Below are positions 1 through 8,824 of a stretch of 64,000 nucleotides of DNA, piece after piece (the first letter of the stretch is position 1; every line of letters starts with the position of its first letter). Made by a program: the position numbers and the translations under genes. Location: NCBI RefSeq assembly GCF_009695915.1, contig NZ_VUMZ01000002.1:62001-126000 (forward strand), written 5' to 3'. Source of the DNA: Hornefia butyriciproducens. Its GTDB lineage: Bacteria > Bacillota > Clostridia > Peptostreptococcales > Anaerovoracaceae. The notes beneath the pieces were generated by a model. That model saw only the letters and a program-made list of their open reading frames with translations. It had not been told where the DNA came from and did no database searches.

Positions 1-1003
1 CGGAGAAGTCCTGGTTGAAATAGGCCCGACCGAACTGGATGATCACACTGCCGTCTCCGCCGGAGGCGGCGGCCGATGCGGCAGCTCCGGCCGCTTCTGA
101 AGCGCCCGCGCCGGCGGTTCCCGAAGCACCGCCGAACATGGCTTTGTTCAGGTAGAGAAAATAGACCATTCCCGGAAGGGCGGAGCACCCGAGAATCAGA
201 ACGCTGCGAAACCGCCTCCCGACACTTCCGCATTCCCTCCTGCCGAAAATCAGATCCCGGAGCAGGATCGCCGCCATCAGCGGATAGAAAATCATGATGA
301 AGCTGGGCTTGGCCCACGCCGAGGCCAGAAACGCTAGGCTCAGCAGCAGCCACTGCCCGGGGGAAATCTGCCGGAAATACCGCTCCCGGATGCGGAAAAA
401 CAGCAGAAGTGCAAGCACCGCGAGCGGCATCATCATAATCTGCGTCGGACTCTGCCAGGCGTACTTGCTCAGTGTTTTCTCGTAGAAATACGGCATCAGC
501 TGCGGAATGTAGACGGGACCGGAGAACAAAGCCGCGATAGAGGCTGCCTCCAGCAGCCGCCGGTCGGCAGAAGCGTCTGCACAGCATCCCGTCGCCGTAT
601 CACCAACATCTGGGAACGGCGTACATGTTTCCCGGAATCCGGGGGCGCCAGTGCCTGAGAGTCTGCCCCCGTTTTCCGCGAACCTGCTGCAGAACAGATA
701 GCGCAGCAGCAGGTAGTTTGCGACAATCGTCAGCGAGACTGCAAGCCCCAGAAGGACAGCGATTCCTAGTGTATTTCCGCACAGATCCATAAGGTGGGCG
801 AACAGCCAGTTGACGGCGCGCGTCGGAGTGGGATTCCGCCGGGCGATTTTTACATACAAAGACACGTCGGACATATATCCGCCGCCGTACCGGATTGACT
901 GGCGCCAAGCCAGAAAAGCCTCAGCCAGGAAAACCGCGGCACATATCATGACATACAGCAGATCCGGCCTGCTCTGATTCTTCACGTTCCAAACATTTTT
1001 CAT
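1..1003 (-). CDS. Polytopic membrane protein, C-terminus cut by window edge
   Basis: An open frame runs from an ATG at 1003 to the window edge with no stop, giving about 334 visible residues. It has several long hydrophobic segments, for example near residues 15-32 (LLYVMICAAVFLAEAFLAW), 75-100, 150-215 and 255-290, separated by short charged loops. An Ala/Gly-rich low-complexity stretch lies at about 300-320. The layout (a TM helix, a long first loop, then clustered helices) recalls GT-C type membrane glycosyltransferases or other envelope polysaccharide proteins, but I see no diagnostic motif, so function stays open. No strong Shine-Dalgarno precedes the ATG. It is transcribed divergently from the L,D-transpeptidase gene. 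Confidence 0.7.
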   Translation of the reverse strand, partial: MKNVWNVKNQSRPDLLYVMICAAVFLAEAFLAWRQSIRYGGGYMSDVSLYVKIARRNPTPTRAVNWLFAHLMDLCGNTLGIAVLLGLAVSLTIVANYLLLRYLFCSRFAENGGRLSGTGAPGFRETCTPFPDVGDTATGCCADASADRRLLEAASIAALFSGPVYIPQLMPYFYEKTLSKYAWQSPTQIMMMPLAVLALLLFFRIRERYFRQISPGQWLLLSLAFLASAWAKPSFIMIFYPLMAAILLRDLIFGRRECGSVGRRFRSVLILGCSALPGMVYFLYLNKAMFGGASGTAGAGASEAAGAAASAAASGGDGSVIIQFGRAYFNQDFS

Positions 1004-1150
1004 ACGCTTATTTTTACACAGAGTTCGGAAAATAGCAAGGAATATCAGCGAATACAGAAGTGAAAAGGACGCGTACCGTCAAATCAGCTGCCGTCATCGC
1101 CATACCGGATTGCGGCTTCACCTTTTACCGCATTAGCACTTTTTGTTCAG

Positions 1151-1197
1151 GCCCTCGCTGCGGACGTTTTCGCCGTGCTCCGCCGAGGCTTTTTTTT
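1151..1197 (+). terminator. Rho-independent terminator-like hairpin without an obvious upstream gene
   Basis: The 5' arm (GCC-TCG, then GCGGA) pairs with a 3' arm TCCGC followed by CGAGGC, and eight T residues follow directly. The only gene upstream is on the opposite strand, so on the + strand this terminator has no assigned transcript. The rest of 1004-1329 holds two copies of a CCCCGGCCGTTTT word and the promoter at 1267. Confidence 0.5.
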
Positions 1198-1266
1198 GCA
1201 GCGCCCCTCCCCGGCCGTTTTGCACCTCTCTGTGACCCTTGCGCTCTTCGCCCCGGCCGTTTTTTG

Positions 1267-1295
1267 TTGATATTGGCACCCTGATATGGTAAACT
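1267..1295 (+). promoter_or_regulatory. Sigma-A type promoter for the L,D-transpeptidase gene
   Basis: TTGATA and TAAACT hexamers are separated by 17 bases, 86 bases before the chosen start codon at 1381. Confidence 0.5.
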
Positions 1296-1380
1296 ACATT
1301 ATATATACAAGTGAGTATAGGGAAGATGCATGTGTGATCTGGAAGTCGAACACATTAATGCAGTAAGGAGAGATAAAAGA

Positions 1381-2973
1381 ATGCACAGAAAGAGACTGAA
1401 GAAGATTGTCTGCATGGTTCTGACGGTCGCGATGATCGGCACGACGTTCGTGGCAGTGCCTGCGTTTGCTGAGGATATTCAGGAAGGACAGAACACATCG
1501 GAAGCGCAGACAGAGAATAACAGCGCCGTGGCGGGAAGCGGATCTGCGGAGGCAGAGACGCCGGATAAAGCCTCGGTCAGCTCAGCTGAAACACAGAGCA
1601 GAGCTCCGCTGAAACTGAGCGCGAAGCCGGTAACATCGGACGCCGCTCAGAATATGCCGGGACAGTTTGCAGTGAAATTCACAGGCACCTGGATGGATCC
1701 CGCACAGCAGAAGAAGCTGACGGACGCCGGCTGGACTCTGACCTACGAACTGAAAGACCAGAACGATAAAGTCCTGACGAAGGTCGCAGACATTGCGGAC
1801 TTTGTTTATAAGATCCAGGGCAGCGAGACAAAGTATAAGCTTGTCTGCACGGCCGAGAAGCAGGGAGAGACCGCGCAGGTTTTCGAATCCGCCCTGCTCG
1901 GTGCATACAGATTTCTGTCTGCGCCGACCGGCGTCAGCGTGAAGTGTCCCAAGAGCGACAATAATGTTACGATTAAATGGAAGAAGGTAAGCGGCGCATC
2001 GGGATATCTGATTTACCGCACGACAAGCAAGTCGGGGATTCCTGCGAAGCAGACGAAGACCGTCAGCAGCGGAAAGACGACCTCCTACGTCGATAAGAAT
2101 CGTTCCGGAAAGAAAACCTATTACTATTATGTGAGAGCGATTTACAAAGGAAGCAGCAACGGCTCGAGCTATCAGACAGCCTCTGAGCCTTCCGCCCGCA
2201 AGTCGGTCACAGTGAACTGGTACCTGACCTGCAGCGTCAGAACCATCAAGTGGTATACGACGACAAAGACCAGTGCGAAGCTGTATACGTCCAAAACTGG
2301 GGGTAAGAGCAAGGGAACGCTCAAAAAGGGAACCTATGTGAGGGTGACTGATAAATATCCGAGAAAACTTCTGAACTGGGATGTCCCCAAAAGAATTTAC
2401 GTCAAGCAGCTGAAGGACGGAAAGAGCGGCAAGGTCATCCGGAAAGGATGGGTCCGCTGGAAGGACTGCAAGACCGTGAAGGGCGATGTTCCGTACAGCA
2501 AAAAACTGGACAAAAACAACGACTGGACGAAGAAGGTAAAGGAAAAATGGGTCAACAAAAAGAAATACGGAAGCAAGACCCGTTACCTCATCTGGATCAG
2601 CCAGTACACGCAGCATGTCACGATCTTCAAGGGCAGGAAGGGACACTGGAAGGTGTATAAATCCTTCCGCTGCTGCAGCGGCAAGTTCCAGCAGCCAACG
2701 CCGAAGAGCAAGAGTTTTACGATTCATAAACACAAGATGAAGCGGACACGTCTGACGAAGCACGGCAATCCGTATTATTACACGCACTTGTCCTTCTTCA
2801 CAGGAGGGGATTCCTTTCATACCATTTGCTGGTATGAAGGGACACGCAGAGTGCTCAAGGGAATGAGCAACAGCGGACAGCCGAATACCCGGGGCTGCGT
2901 CCGTCTGGACGAAAAATACGCCGTCTGGATTTACAAGCATATTCCGAATGGAACGAAGGTAATCAGCTACTGA
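1381..2973 (+). CDS. Secreted L,D-transpeptidase (YkuD) with fibronectin-III-like domain
   Basis: The protein probably cross-links or modifies peptidoglycan outside the membrane, transferring an acyl group from a tetrapeptide stem through a cysteine. I start at ATG 1381 because an AGGAG lies ten bases upstream and the frame then opens with a standard signal peptide (Lys/Arg-rich start, hydrophobic core, cleavage after AFA near residue 31). An in-frame ATG at 1330 would put 17 charged residues before it. An Fn3-like domain (APTGVSVKC to KSVTV) spans roughly 180-275, and a Lys/Tyr-rich SH3-like stretch follows. The YkuD domain occupies the last 130 residues and ends in NTRGCVRL, with the catalytic Cys near residue 506. 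Arg replaces the His before Gly-Cys, as in many Gram-positive members. The next gene encodes an NlpC/P60 hydrolase, so this is a wall-remodelling pair. Confidence 0.88.
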   Translation: MHRKRLKKIVCMVLTVAMIGTTFVAVPAFAEDIQEGQNTSEAQTENNSAVAGSGSAEAETPDKASVSSAETQSRAPLKLSAKPVTSDAAQNMPGQFAVKFTGTWMDPAQQKKLTDAGWTLTYELKDQNDKVLTKVADIADFVYKIQGSETKYKLVCTAEKQGETAQVFESALLGAYRFLSAPTGVSVKCPKSDNNVTIKWKKVSGASGYLIYRTTSKSGIPAKQTKTVSSGKTTSYVDKNRSGKKTYYYYVRAIYKGSSNGSSYQTASEPSARKSVTVNWYLTCSVRTIKWYTTTKTSAKLYTSKTGGKSKGTLKKGTYVRVTDKYPRKLLNWDVPKRIYVKQLKDGKSGKVIRKGWVRWKDCKTVKGDVPYSKKLDKNNDWTKKVKEKWVNKKKYGSKTRYLIWISQYTQHVTIFKGRKGHWKVYKSFRCCSGKFQQPTPKSKSFTIHKHKMKRTRLTKHGNPYYYTHLSFFTGGDSFHTICWYEGTRRVLKGMSNSGQPNTRGCVRLDEKYAVWIYKHIPNGTKVISY

Positions 2974-3063
2974 TCTGCGGCGAGAATCTCGCATCCCCGT
3001 GCGGGTGAGTTAAAGTTTCATTTATGAAACGGCAGTTATTTCCAAAAGGAGTGAGAAAGATCG

Positions 3064-4077
3064 ATGGTCAGAAAACACAGTAAATTAGCTATTGCGATTT
3101 TGATTGTGGCCGCGCTGATTGCCACGGGAATCGTCGCGCTGGTGCTGATGATGCCGCGCGCGGCCTATGCCAACGGCACCGTTGTGAATGAGCCCTACTC
3201 GATTCTGATCGGAGGAAAAGAGGTTGCGGTTGTCAACGGGAAGTCCACCGGGAAAAAGGTCATGAAGGATGTGGCCGCCAGTTACACGCCCAAGGGCGCC
3301 GTTTTGAAGAAGGTTTCCTATGACACAAAGGTAAAGATTCAGGAGCGGAAACTGTCCCTGTTCGAGGATGCGCCTACGGTGAAGACCAGAACGGAAGCTG
3401 TACAGGCGATTCTGGACGGGAATACAGAAGAGGATCCGATGTTTACTGTGACGACGGTCTCTGAGAAATACAAGACAAAGAAAACTGACCGGAAAGTTAC
3501 TTTCAAATATGACTCTACGCTGTCCGCCTTCGAGAGCAAGGTGCAGGACAAAGGAAAGGCCGGAACCAGCAGACTTACTTACCGTCTGACAAGCAAGAAC
3601 GGTAAACTGGTCTCCAGGAAGAAGACTGCCGTGAAGGTTCTGGAGGAGCCGGAAAACGCGGTGGTTCTGACCGGAAACCAGAATATGCCGACAGACCTCA
3701 AATGGTCTGACTATGACGAGTATACAAGCAAACTGAACGATGAGCTTGGCGTGAAGATCTCCAAAGAAGGAATTCGCTATCTGGGAAATCCGTATAAGCT
3801 GGGCGGAAACGACCTGTATCACGGAATCGACTGCGTAGCCTTTGTCAGAGCGATGTACCAGAAATACGGCATTACTCTTCCCAAAGGCCGCACGGCCATC
3901 GGACATTACGGACGCGCTGTATCGCTTTCTCAGGCGAAGGCCGGCGACATCGTCTACTACGGAAATCACGTCGCGATTTACATGGGGAACGGAAAGGTTA
4001 TCCATGCGATTCGCAAGGGAATCAGCATTTCCAAAGTGAACTTCCGGAAGATTGTATCCATACGGCGGGGCTACTAA
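3064..4077 (+). CDS. Secreted or membrane-anchored NlpC/P60 hydrolase with G5-like domain
   Basis: This is a cysteine peptidase expected to cut peptide bonds in the peptidoglycan stem. A hydrophobic segment at residues 8-30 ends in AYA-NG and acts as signal peptide or anchor. Residues about 140-210 resemble a G5 domain (the TYRLTSKNGKLVSRK part is typical). The C-terminal NlpC/P60 domain shows the Cys of GIDCVAFV at 257, the His of NHVAIYMG at 302 and a third polar position, His 314, in VIHAI: the full Cys-His-His set. An AAGGAG motif precedes the ATG. A small palindrome (GTTTCAT, two bases, ATGAAAC) lies at 3015-3030 between this gene and the L,D-transpeptidase. The 90-base gap contains no strong terminator, so the two may be cotranscribed. 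Confidence 0.88.
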   Translation: MVRKHSKLAIAILIVAALIATGIVALVLMMPRAAYANGTVVNEPYSILIGGKEVAVVNGKSTGKKVMKDVAASYTPKGAVLKKVSYDTKVKIQERKLSLFEDAPTVKTRTEAVQAILDGNTEEDPMFTVTTVSEKYKTKKTDRKVTFKYDSTLSAFESKVQDKGKAGTSRLTYRLTSKNGKLVSRKKTAVKVLEEPENAVVLTGNQNMPTDLKWSDYDEYTSKLNDELGVKISKEGIRYLGNPYKLGGNDLYHGIDCVAFVRAMYQKYGITLPKGRTAIGHYGRAVSLSQAKAGDIVYYGNHVAIYMGNGKVIHAIRKGISISKVNFRKIVSIRRGY

Positions 4078-4128
4078 CCGAAAGACAGGAGCTGACTGAA
4101 GAAAACAAAAAACTGGGGTTCAAAGCTG

Positions 4129-5424
4129 TCAGGCGTTTTGCAGATTTCTGCGGGCATCGGACAGCTTTTTGAATGTCAGGACTGCCAGCAGCACGGCCAG
4201 AATCGTCATGATTACTGCGTACAGGGTTGCCGCTCCCAGTATTCCGTGGTTTCTGACAAGGATACCGGACAGGACGAAAGCGGCCAGCGCCGCTATGCCG
4301 TAACATACCAGGAGGAAGTTCTGTTCACGGATAATCGTGACGACGGTGCTGAAAAAAGTGGCGTATGCCAGCGCGCCGCCGCCTATCATGACGATACAGA
4401 GTTCGGTCCGGTAGGCGTGAAGATCCACGCCGAAGATCCAGGACAGGATCGGGATTCCGATCGTCCATGCGACTGCAAGACCAAGCACAGTGAGTCCGAG
4501 GACGAGCAGCAGCTGCTGACGGATCCGGCGATTCAGTTCGCGGAAGGCTTCGCGGGTGCCGGACAGCCACAGCTCTGCATAAGATGTCAGAATGGGATTG
4601 AAAATGAAGTTGGCGATGAGCATGACCATGAAAGCGGGCATGAAGATAATATTATAGACGGCCTGGATCTCTTCTGTGAGATAGGCGTCGATGGCATACT
4701 TCGGAGCGTTACTGATATACATGTTCAGAAACAGGCTGATGAAGATGGGAAAGCCGTCGATGAGCAGCGTGCGGAATTTCCCGCGGCTGATGGAGGGACG
4801 GTAGGATGTGCAGTAGCGACGACCGGCGTTGACAGTCGTCAGCATCATTCCGATGACGGAGACCGCGACGCAGACGATGCTGGAAAGCAGGAGGTTATGC
4901 GTCACCGCCAGTGCGGCAATTAATCCCAGAACCTCCAGGACATAGCGGATGGAAGAGCATTTTGTGGCCACATCCAGCCGATCCTTCTGCTGCATATTCC
5001 CGTGGATTACGTCAGTATAGGCCTGCACCAGCTTCAGCATACACATCAGAAAAACGACGGCGGCCTTCTCCGGGCCGTAGCCCTTGAAGCCGATACCGTA
5101 GACGCAGTAGGCGCCAGAAGCGACGATCATGGCGCCGCAGGTGACAAAGCGCATGGCCTGGTATTCCTGGAAACTGTATTTTTCATGAATATCCGAGGCC
5201 TGGAAACGACGCAGACCGTAGAGGCCCACATAGAGCATCAGGCTTGCAACAGCAAAAGCGATGCTGAAGACCCCGGCGTCGTAGACGCCGTTGGTCCGGG
5301 TCATCACCATCAGGATGACCGGACTCTGCAGGGCAGAAAGCATCGCGTTTATGGCGTTCCACAGATAGGAACTTCTTCTGATGTTGCCGGTTTTCTCCAG
5401 CAGATCACAGATTTTATTCAGCAT
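4129..5424 (-). CDS. Polysaccharide flippase (Wzx/MVF superfamily)
   Basis: A 431-residue integral membrane protein with about 12 predicted helices and no large soluble domain. The opening LWNAINAMLSALQSPVILMVMTR and the spacing of the helices match oligosaccharide-flippase proteins of the MVF superfamily, which move lipid-linked sugar repeat units across the cytoplasmic membrane. It is transcribed away from the NlpC gene and follows the C39-like gene in the same direction after 112 bases. The SD is weak (ACGGA). No glycosyltransferase genes lie beside it, except possibly the truncated membrane protein at the window start, so its polymer is unknown. Confidence 0.75.
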   Translation of the reverse strand: MLNKICDLLEKTGNIRRSSYLWNAINAMLSALQSPVILMVMTRTNGVYDAGVFSIAFAVASLMLYVGLYGLRRFQASDIHEKYSFQEYQAMRFVTCGAMIVASGAYCVYGIGFKGYGPEKAAVVFLMCMLKLVQAYTDVIHGNMQQKDRLDVATKCSSIRYVLEVLGLIAALAVTHNLLLSSIVCVAVSVIGMMLTTVNAGRRYCTSYRPSISRGKFRTLLIDGFPIFISLFLNMYISNAPKYAIDAYLTEEIQAVYNIIFMPAFMVMLIANFIFNPILTSYAELWLSGTREAFRELNRRIRQQLLLVLGLTVLGLAVAWTIGIPILSWIFGVDLHAYRTELCIVMIGGGALAYATFFSTVVTIIREQNFLLVCYGIAALAAFVLSGILVRNHGILGAATLYAVIMTILAVLLAVLTFKKLSDARRNLQNA

Positions 5425-5536
5425 ATTGGTCCGTTGTTGTTATCGTGTTCATCGTACATCTGTCGTATGCGGCGTGTGTCTGTTGTGCTTGCCGCGCATT
5501 TGTGCTGCGGCGCGCAATTCGGCGGCTGGGAACGCG

Positions 5537-6907
5537 TCAGTTGACCAGAATGTATCCGATGTTTCCGGCTTTTGCCTTTGTATAATACATACTCTTGGTC
5601 ACCTTGGACTTGGAGGTGGAGTAGGCACTGAAGCTTTTCACGATGCTGCTCACCGTATTGACGTTGCCGTTTTTGGCCGTGTCAAACTTCACGAGCCGGT
5701 TGTCCTTTCCCCATTTGCCGCTGCTCTGTTTCAGCGAGTCGCCCATGATGACATCGCCGTTTTCATCCAATCCCAGCATGACCATGGTGTGCGTGCCGCC
5801 GGCGTAATTGTTCTTGCCGGGCAGCGTGACGATGACCGGATTACCTTCCTTGAGATGAGCAGTGATCTCTTTTTCAGCGTTCGCGACAGTATATTTGTAG
5901 ACGTACTTGTTTTTCACGCCGTAGTAGGTGAGGATTGTGGAGATGCCTTTCAGGTTGACCGGCATTTGCTTGCTCAGGGATTTGCTCATATTCGCATTCA
6001 CTGCGTCAGTGCCGAAGACGGTCCGCTCCACTTCCTCGATGACTCTGTCCGGCGTGTAGTCTGCAAGCGCCGGAACGGTGGCGTTCAGCACGGTGGTCAG
6101 TGAGCAGGTGGAACAGCCGTGCGCCTTCAGATAGGCCTGATATTCCGGATATGTGTAATCCAGAGCAGTGGAATTCTGATAGTAGAGCTTGTAGTTGTAG
6201 GTGTAGCCGTCGCTGTTGGTGACGGTCGGATTGGTGACGTTGGCGTCAGTGTTCTTCGGCGCAACAAAGGTGACCTTGCTTTTGTCCGCGAGAGTGCGGC
6301 GGATATAATTAAAGGGCTGATCACATGCTGCGCAGACGCCGGTGGTGTGGGTGGTCTTACCGGTGAGCCGGCGTGCAGTTTTCTTGGGAATTTCGTGGGA
6401 GTGGGTCATGGGAATGATTTTGGTTCCCGTCACAGCGCCGTTGGAGGGATCCAGGTAAGTCTTCACGCCCGATTCGCAGGTCGGCTTCGTGGTGACCCTT
6501 CCGGCATAGGAAAAGACCCAGCATTTCTTCACACTGCTCCATTTTCCGTAATAACGGGATTTTCCCTTCTGTTTATATGCGCGAACCTTAATGTAATATA
6601 CCTTGCCCCGGATCAGATCGGTGAAGGTCGTCTGCGTCGCACTCTTCCCCTTTAGAATCAGAATTCTTTTATTATGAGTGAATTTTTTATTTGTCGCAAC
6701 TTTAATCTGGTAGCCCGAGCAGGAGACCTTATTCCAATTCACGTCCAACCGGCTTTCCTCCTTGCTGGCGGTGTAGGAGATCTTCGTCTGTGCGGGTTTC
6801 TTTGTCGCGGCAAAGGCCTTGCTCGTCATAACCGCGGCCGAAAACGTGAAAGCGATTCCGGCACAGAGCAGGGCAACAATAATATTCCGCTTCAACGTAC
6901 TGTTCAT
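5537..6907 (-). CDS. Exported protein with Fn3-like and C39-like peptidase domains
   Basis: I start at ATG 6907 (CGAGG seven bases upstream), because the protein then opens with a proper signal peptide (MNSTLKRN, hydrophobic core, cleavage near SKAFA). An Fn3-like domain covers residues about 38-120 (TKISYTASKEESRLDVNWNK onward). Residues about 250-456 match the peptidase C39-like (papain-like) family: Cys in HGCSTCSLTTVLN, the helix after it, then a GGTHTMVMLGLDENGDVIMGDS segment supplying His and Asp. Such proteins in Clostridia are exported and presumed to cut peptides at the surface; no substrate is known. The promoter at 6987-7015 would serve it. Confidence 0.8.
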   Translation of the reverse strand: MNSTLKRNIIVALLCAGIAFTFSAAVMTSKAFAATKKPAQTKISYTASKEESRLDVNWNKVSCSGYQIKVATNKKFTHNKRILILKGKSATQTTFTDLIRGKVYYIKVRAYKQKGKSRYYGKWSSVKKCWVFSYAGRVTTKPTCESGVKTYLDPSNGAVTGTKIIPMTHSHEIPKKTARRLTGKTTHTTGVCAACDQPFNYIRRTLADKSKVTFVAPKNTDANVTNPTVTNSDGYTYNYKLYYQNSTALDYTYPEYQAYLKAHGCSTCSLTTVLNATVPALADYTPDRVIEEVERTVFGTDAVNANMSKSLSKQMPVNLKGISTILTYYGVKNKYVYKYTVANAEKEITAHLKEGNPVIVTLPGKNNYAGGTHTMVMLGLDENGDVIMGDSLKQSSGKWGKDNRLVKFDTAKNGNVNTVSSIVKSFSAYSTSKSKVTKSMYYTKAKAGNIGYILVN

Positions 6908-6986
6908 ATCAACCTCGTTTCTTTCGATTCCGGATGAATACTCTGAAACAGCGCGCGGAAGAACCCGCGCGGCATTCTGTCCCCTT

Positions 6987-7015
6987 ATTATAATGGTTAA
7001 CAATAAAAATTACAA
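6987..7015 (-). promoter_or_regulatory. Promoter of the C39-like gene
   Basis: Read on the minus strand, TTGTAA and TATAAT are 17 bases apart, 80 bases upstream of the ATG at 6907. Confidence 0.65.
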
Positions 7016-7153
7016 GTGTTTCGTGCCCAACTGCCGGATATTCGCGTTTTTTTGCAGTTTTCCCGCGTTTTTTGTGCTTTCCGGGGGCGCACATTTCTTC
7101 GCAGAGGGATGAAACCGAACATCGCAGGGAGAACCAGAACCGAATATCATGAA

Positions 7154-7182
7154 TTGAAGGGAACCGTAGAATATGGTATAAT
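7154..7182 (+). promoter_or_regulatory. Promoter of the 7212-11908 gene run
   Basis: TTGAAG, 17 bases, TATAAT; the first gene starts 30 bases after the -10 box. The following genes are close or overlapping, so this may drive the whole run. Confidence 0.65.
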
Positions 7183-7211
7183 TTTTTCTATAAAATCAGA
7201 GGTGACGAATT

Positions 7212-7409
7212 ATGACGAGAGAAGAAATCACGAATCTGGACGGCAAGATCATCGACCGTAAAATGCTGAATGAAATTCAGCAGTCGGAGGAGGTCAAGGC
7301 CATCCGGGACAACGGTATGGACGGCCGGCGGATCGGAAAACGCTGGTATGTTGTGGTCTTTAACGACGGATACGGCGTCAGCGTTTACGTCAGTACTTTC
7401 GCGAGATAG
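7212..7409 (+). CDS. Small conserved-looking protein, function unknown
   Basis: A 65-residue product with a clear SD (AGAGGTG) before the ATG. It is mixed alpha/beta with a helix-rich start (EEITNLDGKIIDRKMLNEIQQS) and a strand-rich end (RWYVVVFNDGYGVSVYVSTF). No signal peptide, TM helix or metal motif is visible. It is the first gene after a good promoter and sits nine bases before the phosphodiesterase gene, so it is probably translated. I do not recognise the family. Confidence 0.65.
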   Translation: MTREEITNLDGKIIDRKMLNEIQQSEEVKAIRDNGMDGRRIGKRWYVVVFNDGYGVSVYVSTFAR

Positions 7410-7418
7410 GAGGGACGG

Positions 7419-8036
7419 ATGCCTGCAAATAAAGGAAAGGAAACGACAGGAACAGCGGAAGCGGAGAAGTCGCCGGGAGCGGAGGAGCGGACGAAGCTCA
7501 TGATTGCGTCTGACATTCACGGGTCGGCGTATTACTGTAGGCGTATGCTTGAGGCTTTCCGGACATCCGGTGCGGAGCGGCTTCTGCTGCTGGGCGACAT
7601 TCTGTATCACGGACCGCGGAATGATCTGCCGCGGGACTATGCACCGAAAGACGTTATCGGGATGCTTAATCCGTATGCGGACCGGATCCTCTGCGTGAGA
7701 GGCAACTGCGAGGCAGAGGTGGATCAGATGGTGCTGGACTTCCCGGTTCTGGCGGATTATGCTTTGTTCATGACGGAGCGTCTTACGATCTACGCTACCC
7801 ACGGACACATCTGGAACCTGGAGCACAGGCCGCCGATGATTCCGGGGACAATTCTGCTGAATGGGCACACCCATGTGCCCCGGTGCGAGGAATATCCGGA
7901 TTTCCTGTACATGAATCCGGGGTCGGTGTCCATACCGAAGGAGGACAGTCCCCACAGTTATATGCTGCTGGAGGAAGAGACGTTTACGTGGATTGATCTT
8001 GAAACAGGAAAGGAATACAGGAAGTATCAGATATGA
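7419..8036 (+). CDS. yfcE: YfcE-family metallophosphoesterase
   Basis: A cytoplasmic phosphodiesterase of the calcineurin-like fold. The metal-ligand motifs come in the expected order: ASDIHGS (residues 30-36), LLGDILYHGPRND, CVRGNCEAEVD, ATHGH and NGHTHVP. The first 27 residues (Lys/Glu-rich) precede the usual family start. An alternative ATG at 7500 opens directly into the fold, but GGAGGG sits well placed before 7419, so I keep the longer form. The E. coli homologue acts on model diesters in vitro and its natural substrate is unknown. Its stop overlaps the start of the HAD gene by four bases, so the two are translationally coupled. Confidence 0.85.
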   Translation: MPANKGKETTGTAEAEKSPGAEERTKLMIASDIHGSAYYCRRMLEAFRTSGAERLLLLGDILYHGPRNDLPRDYAPKDVIGMLNPYADRILCVRGNCEAEVDQMVLDFPVLADYALFMTERLTIYATHGHIWNLEHRPPMIPGTILLNGHTHVPRCEEYPDFLYMNPGSVSIPKEDSPHSYMLLEEETFTWIDLETGKEYRKYQI

Positions 8037-8824
8037 ATCAGAAGAACTGCAACAGAATGATTGACGGCGTTATCTTCGATGTGGACGGCACGCTGCTGGA
8101 CACGATGCCGGTGTGGCATGATGCGGGGGCACGCTTTCTGGCTACGCTGGGAATACAGGCTGAGCCCGGACTGGGAGATCTGCTGTTCGAGGAAACGGTG
8201 GAAACCGGTGCGCAGTATCTGATCGACCATTACGGACTGAGCATGTCGATTCCGGAAATTGCCCGGGGAATCGATGAACAGGTGGAGCAGTTTTACTTTC
8301 GCGAGGCAGATTTCAAACCCGGTGCCCGGGAACTTCTTCAGCAGATGTACGACGTGGGGATTCATCTGACGGTGGCGACCTCCACGCATCGGAGATGTAT
8401 AGAGGCGGCGTTTGACCGGCTGGGTATTCGGGGGTTGTTCGAGGGAATCTTCACCTGCAGTGAGGTGGGGGCGACAAAGAACAATCCGGCGATTTTTTAT
8501 GCGGCGGAGGATTGCATGCAGACGCAACCGGAGTACACATGGGTATTCGAGGATGGGCTCTATGCGATCCGAACCGCTGAGGCGGCAGGTTTTCGGACGG
8601 TCGGGGTTTATGATCCGGTCAGCGAAAAGGACCGGGAGGAAATCATACGGACGGCGGATTTCTATTATGAGAGCCTGGCAGATTTCGACCTGCTGTGCAG
8701 CGGAGACGACGAAGAAGCTGTGGCAGGCGTCAGTATGAGCGGTGTGCCGTGCATCGGTGCAAAAGATGCGGCAGGCACCGGCGTGTGTGCCGAAGCCGGA
8801 AGAAGGAGCGAAAATGAGTCATAA
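8033..8824 (+). CDS. HAD-superfamily hydrolase, beta-phosphoglucomutase-like
   Basis: A haloacid dehalogenase-type phosphatase or mutase. The nucleophile motif DVDGTLLDT has Asp 16 and Asp 18, the cap region (helices after PVWHDAGARF) is of subclass I size, motif II is VATST, motif III is the Lys in GATKNNPA, and motif IV is VFEDGLYAIRTAEAAGF. The family acts on small phosphorylated metabolites; the substrate cannot be read from sequence. The start overlaps yfcE (ATGA) and the end overlaps the response-regulator gene by 11 bases. The last 35 residues (after LADFDLLCSGDD) lie beyond the usual fold and look unconserved. Confidence 0.85.
   Translation: MNQKNCNRMIDGVIFDVDGTLLDTMPVWHDAGARFLATLGIQAEPGLGDLLFEETVETGAQYLIDHYGLSMSIPEIARGIDEQVEQFYFREADFKPGARELLQQMYDVGIHLTVATSTHRRCIEAAFDRLGIRGLFEGIFTCSEVGATKNNPAIFYAAEDCMQTQPEYTWVFEDGLYAIRTAEAAGFRTVGVYDPVSEKDREEIIRTADFYYESLADFDLLCSGDDEEAVAGVSMSGVPCIGAKDAAGTGVCAEAGRRSENES

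Noticed and set aside
1582-2994. 470-codon open frame opposite the L,D-transpeptidase gene
   Set aside because: The + strand product has a signal peptide and YkuD motif; the minus frame has no recognisable domain.
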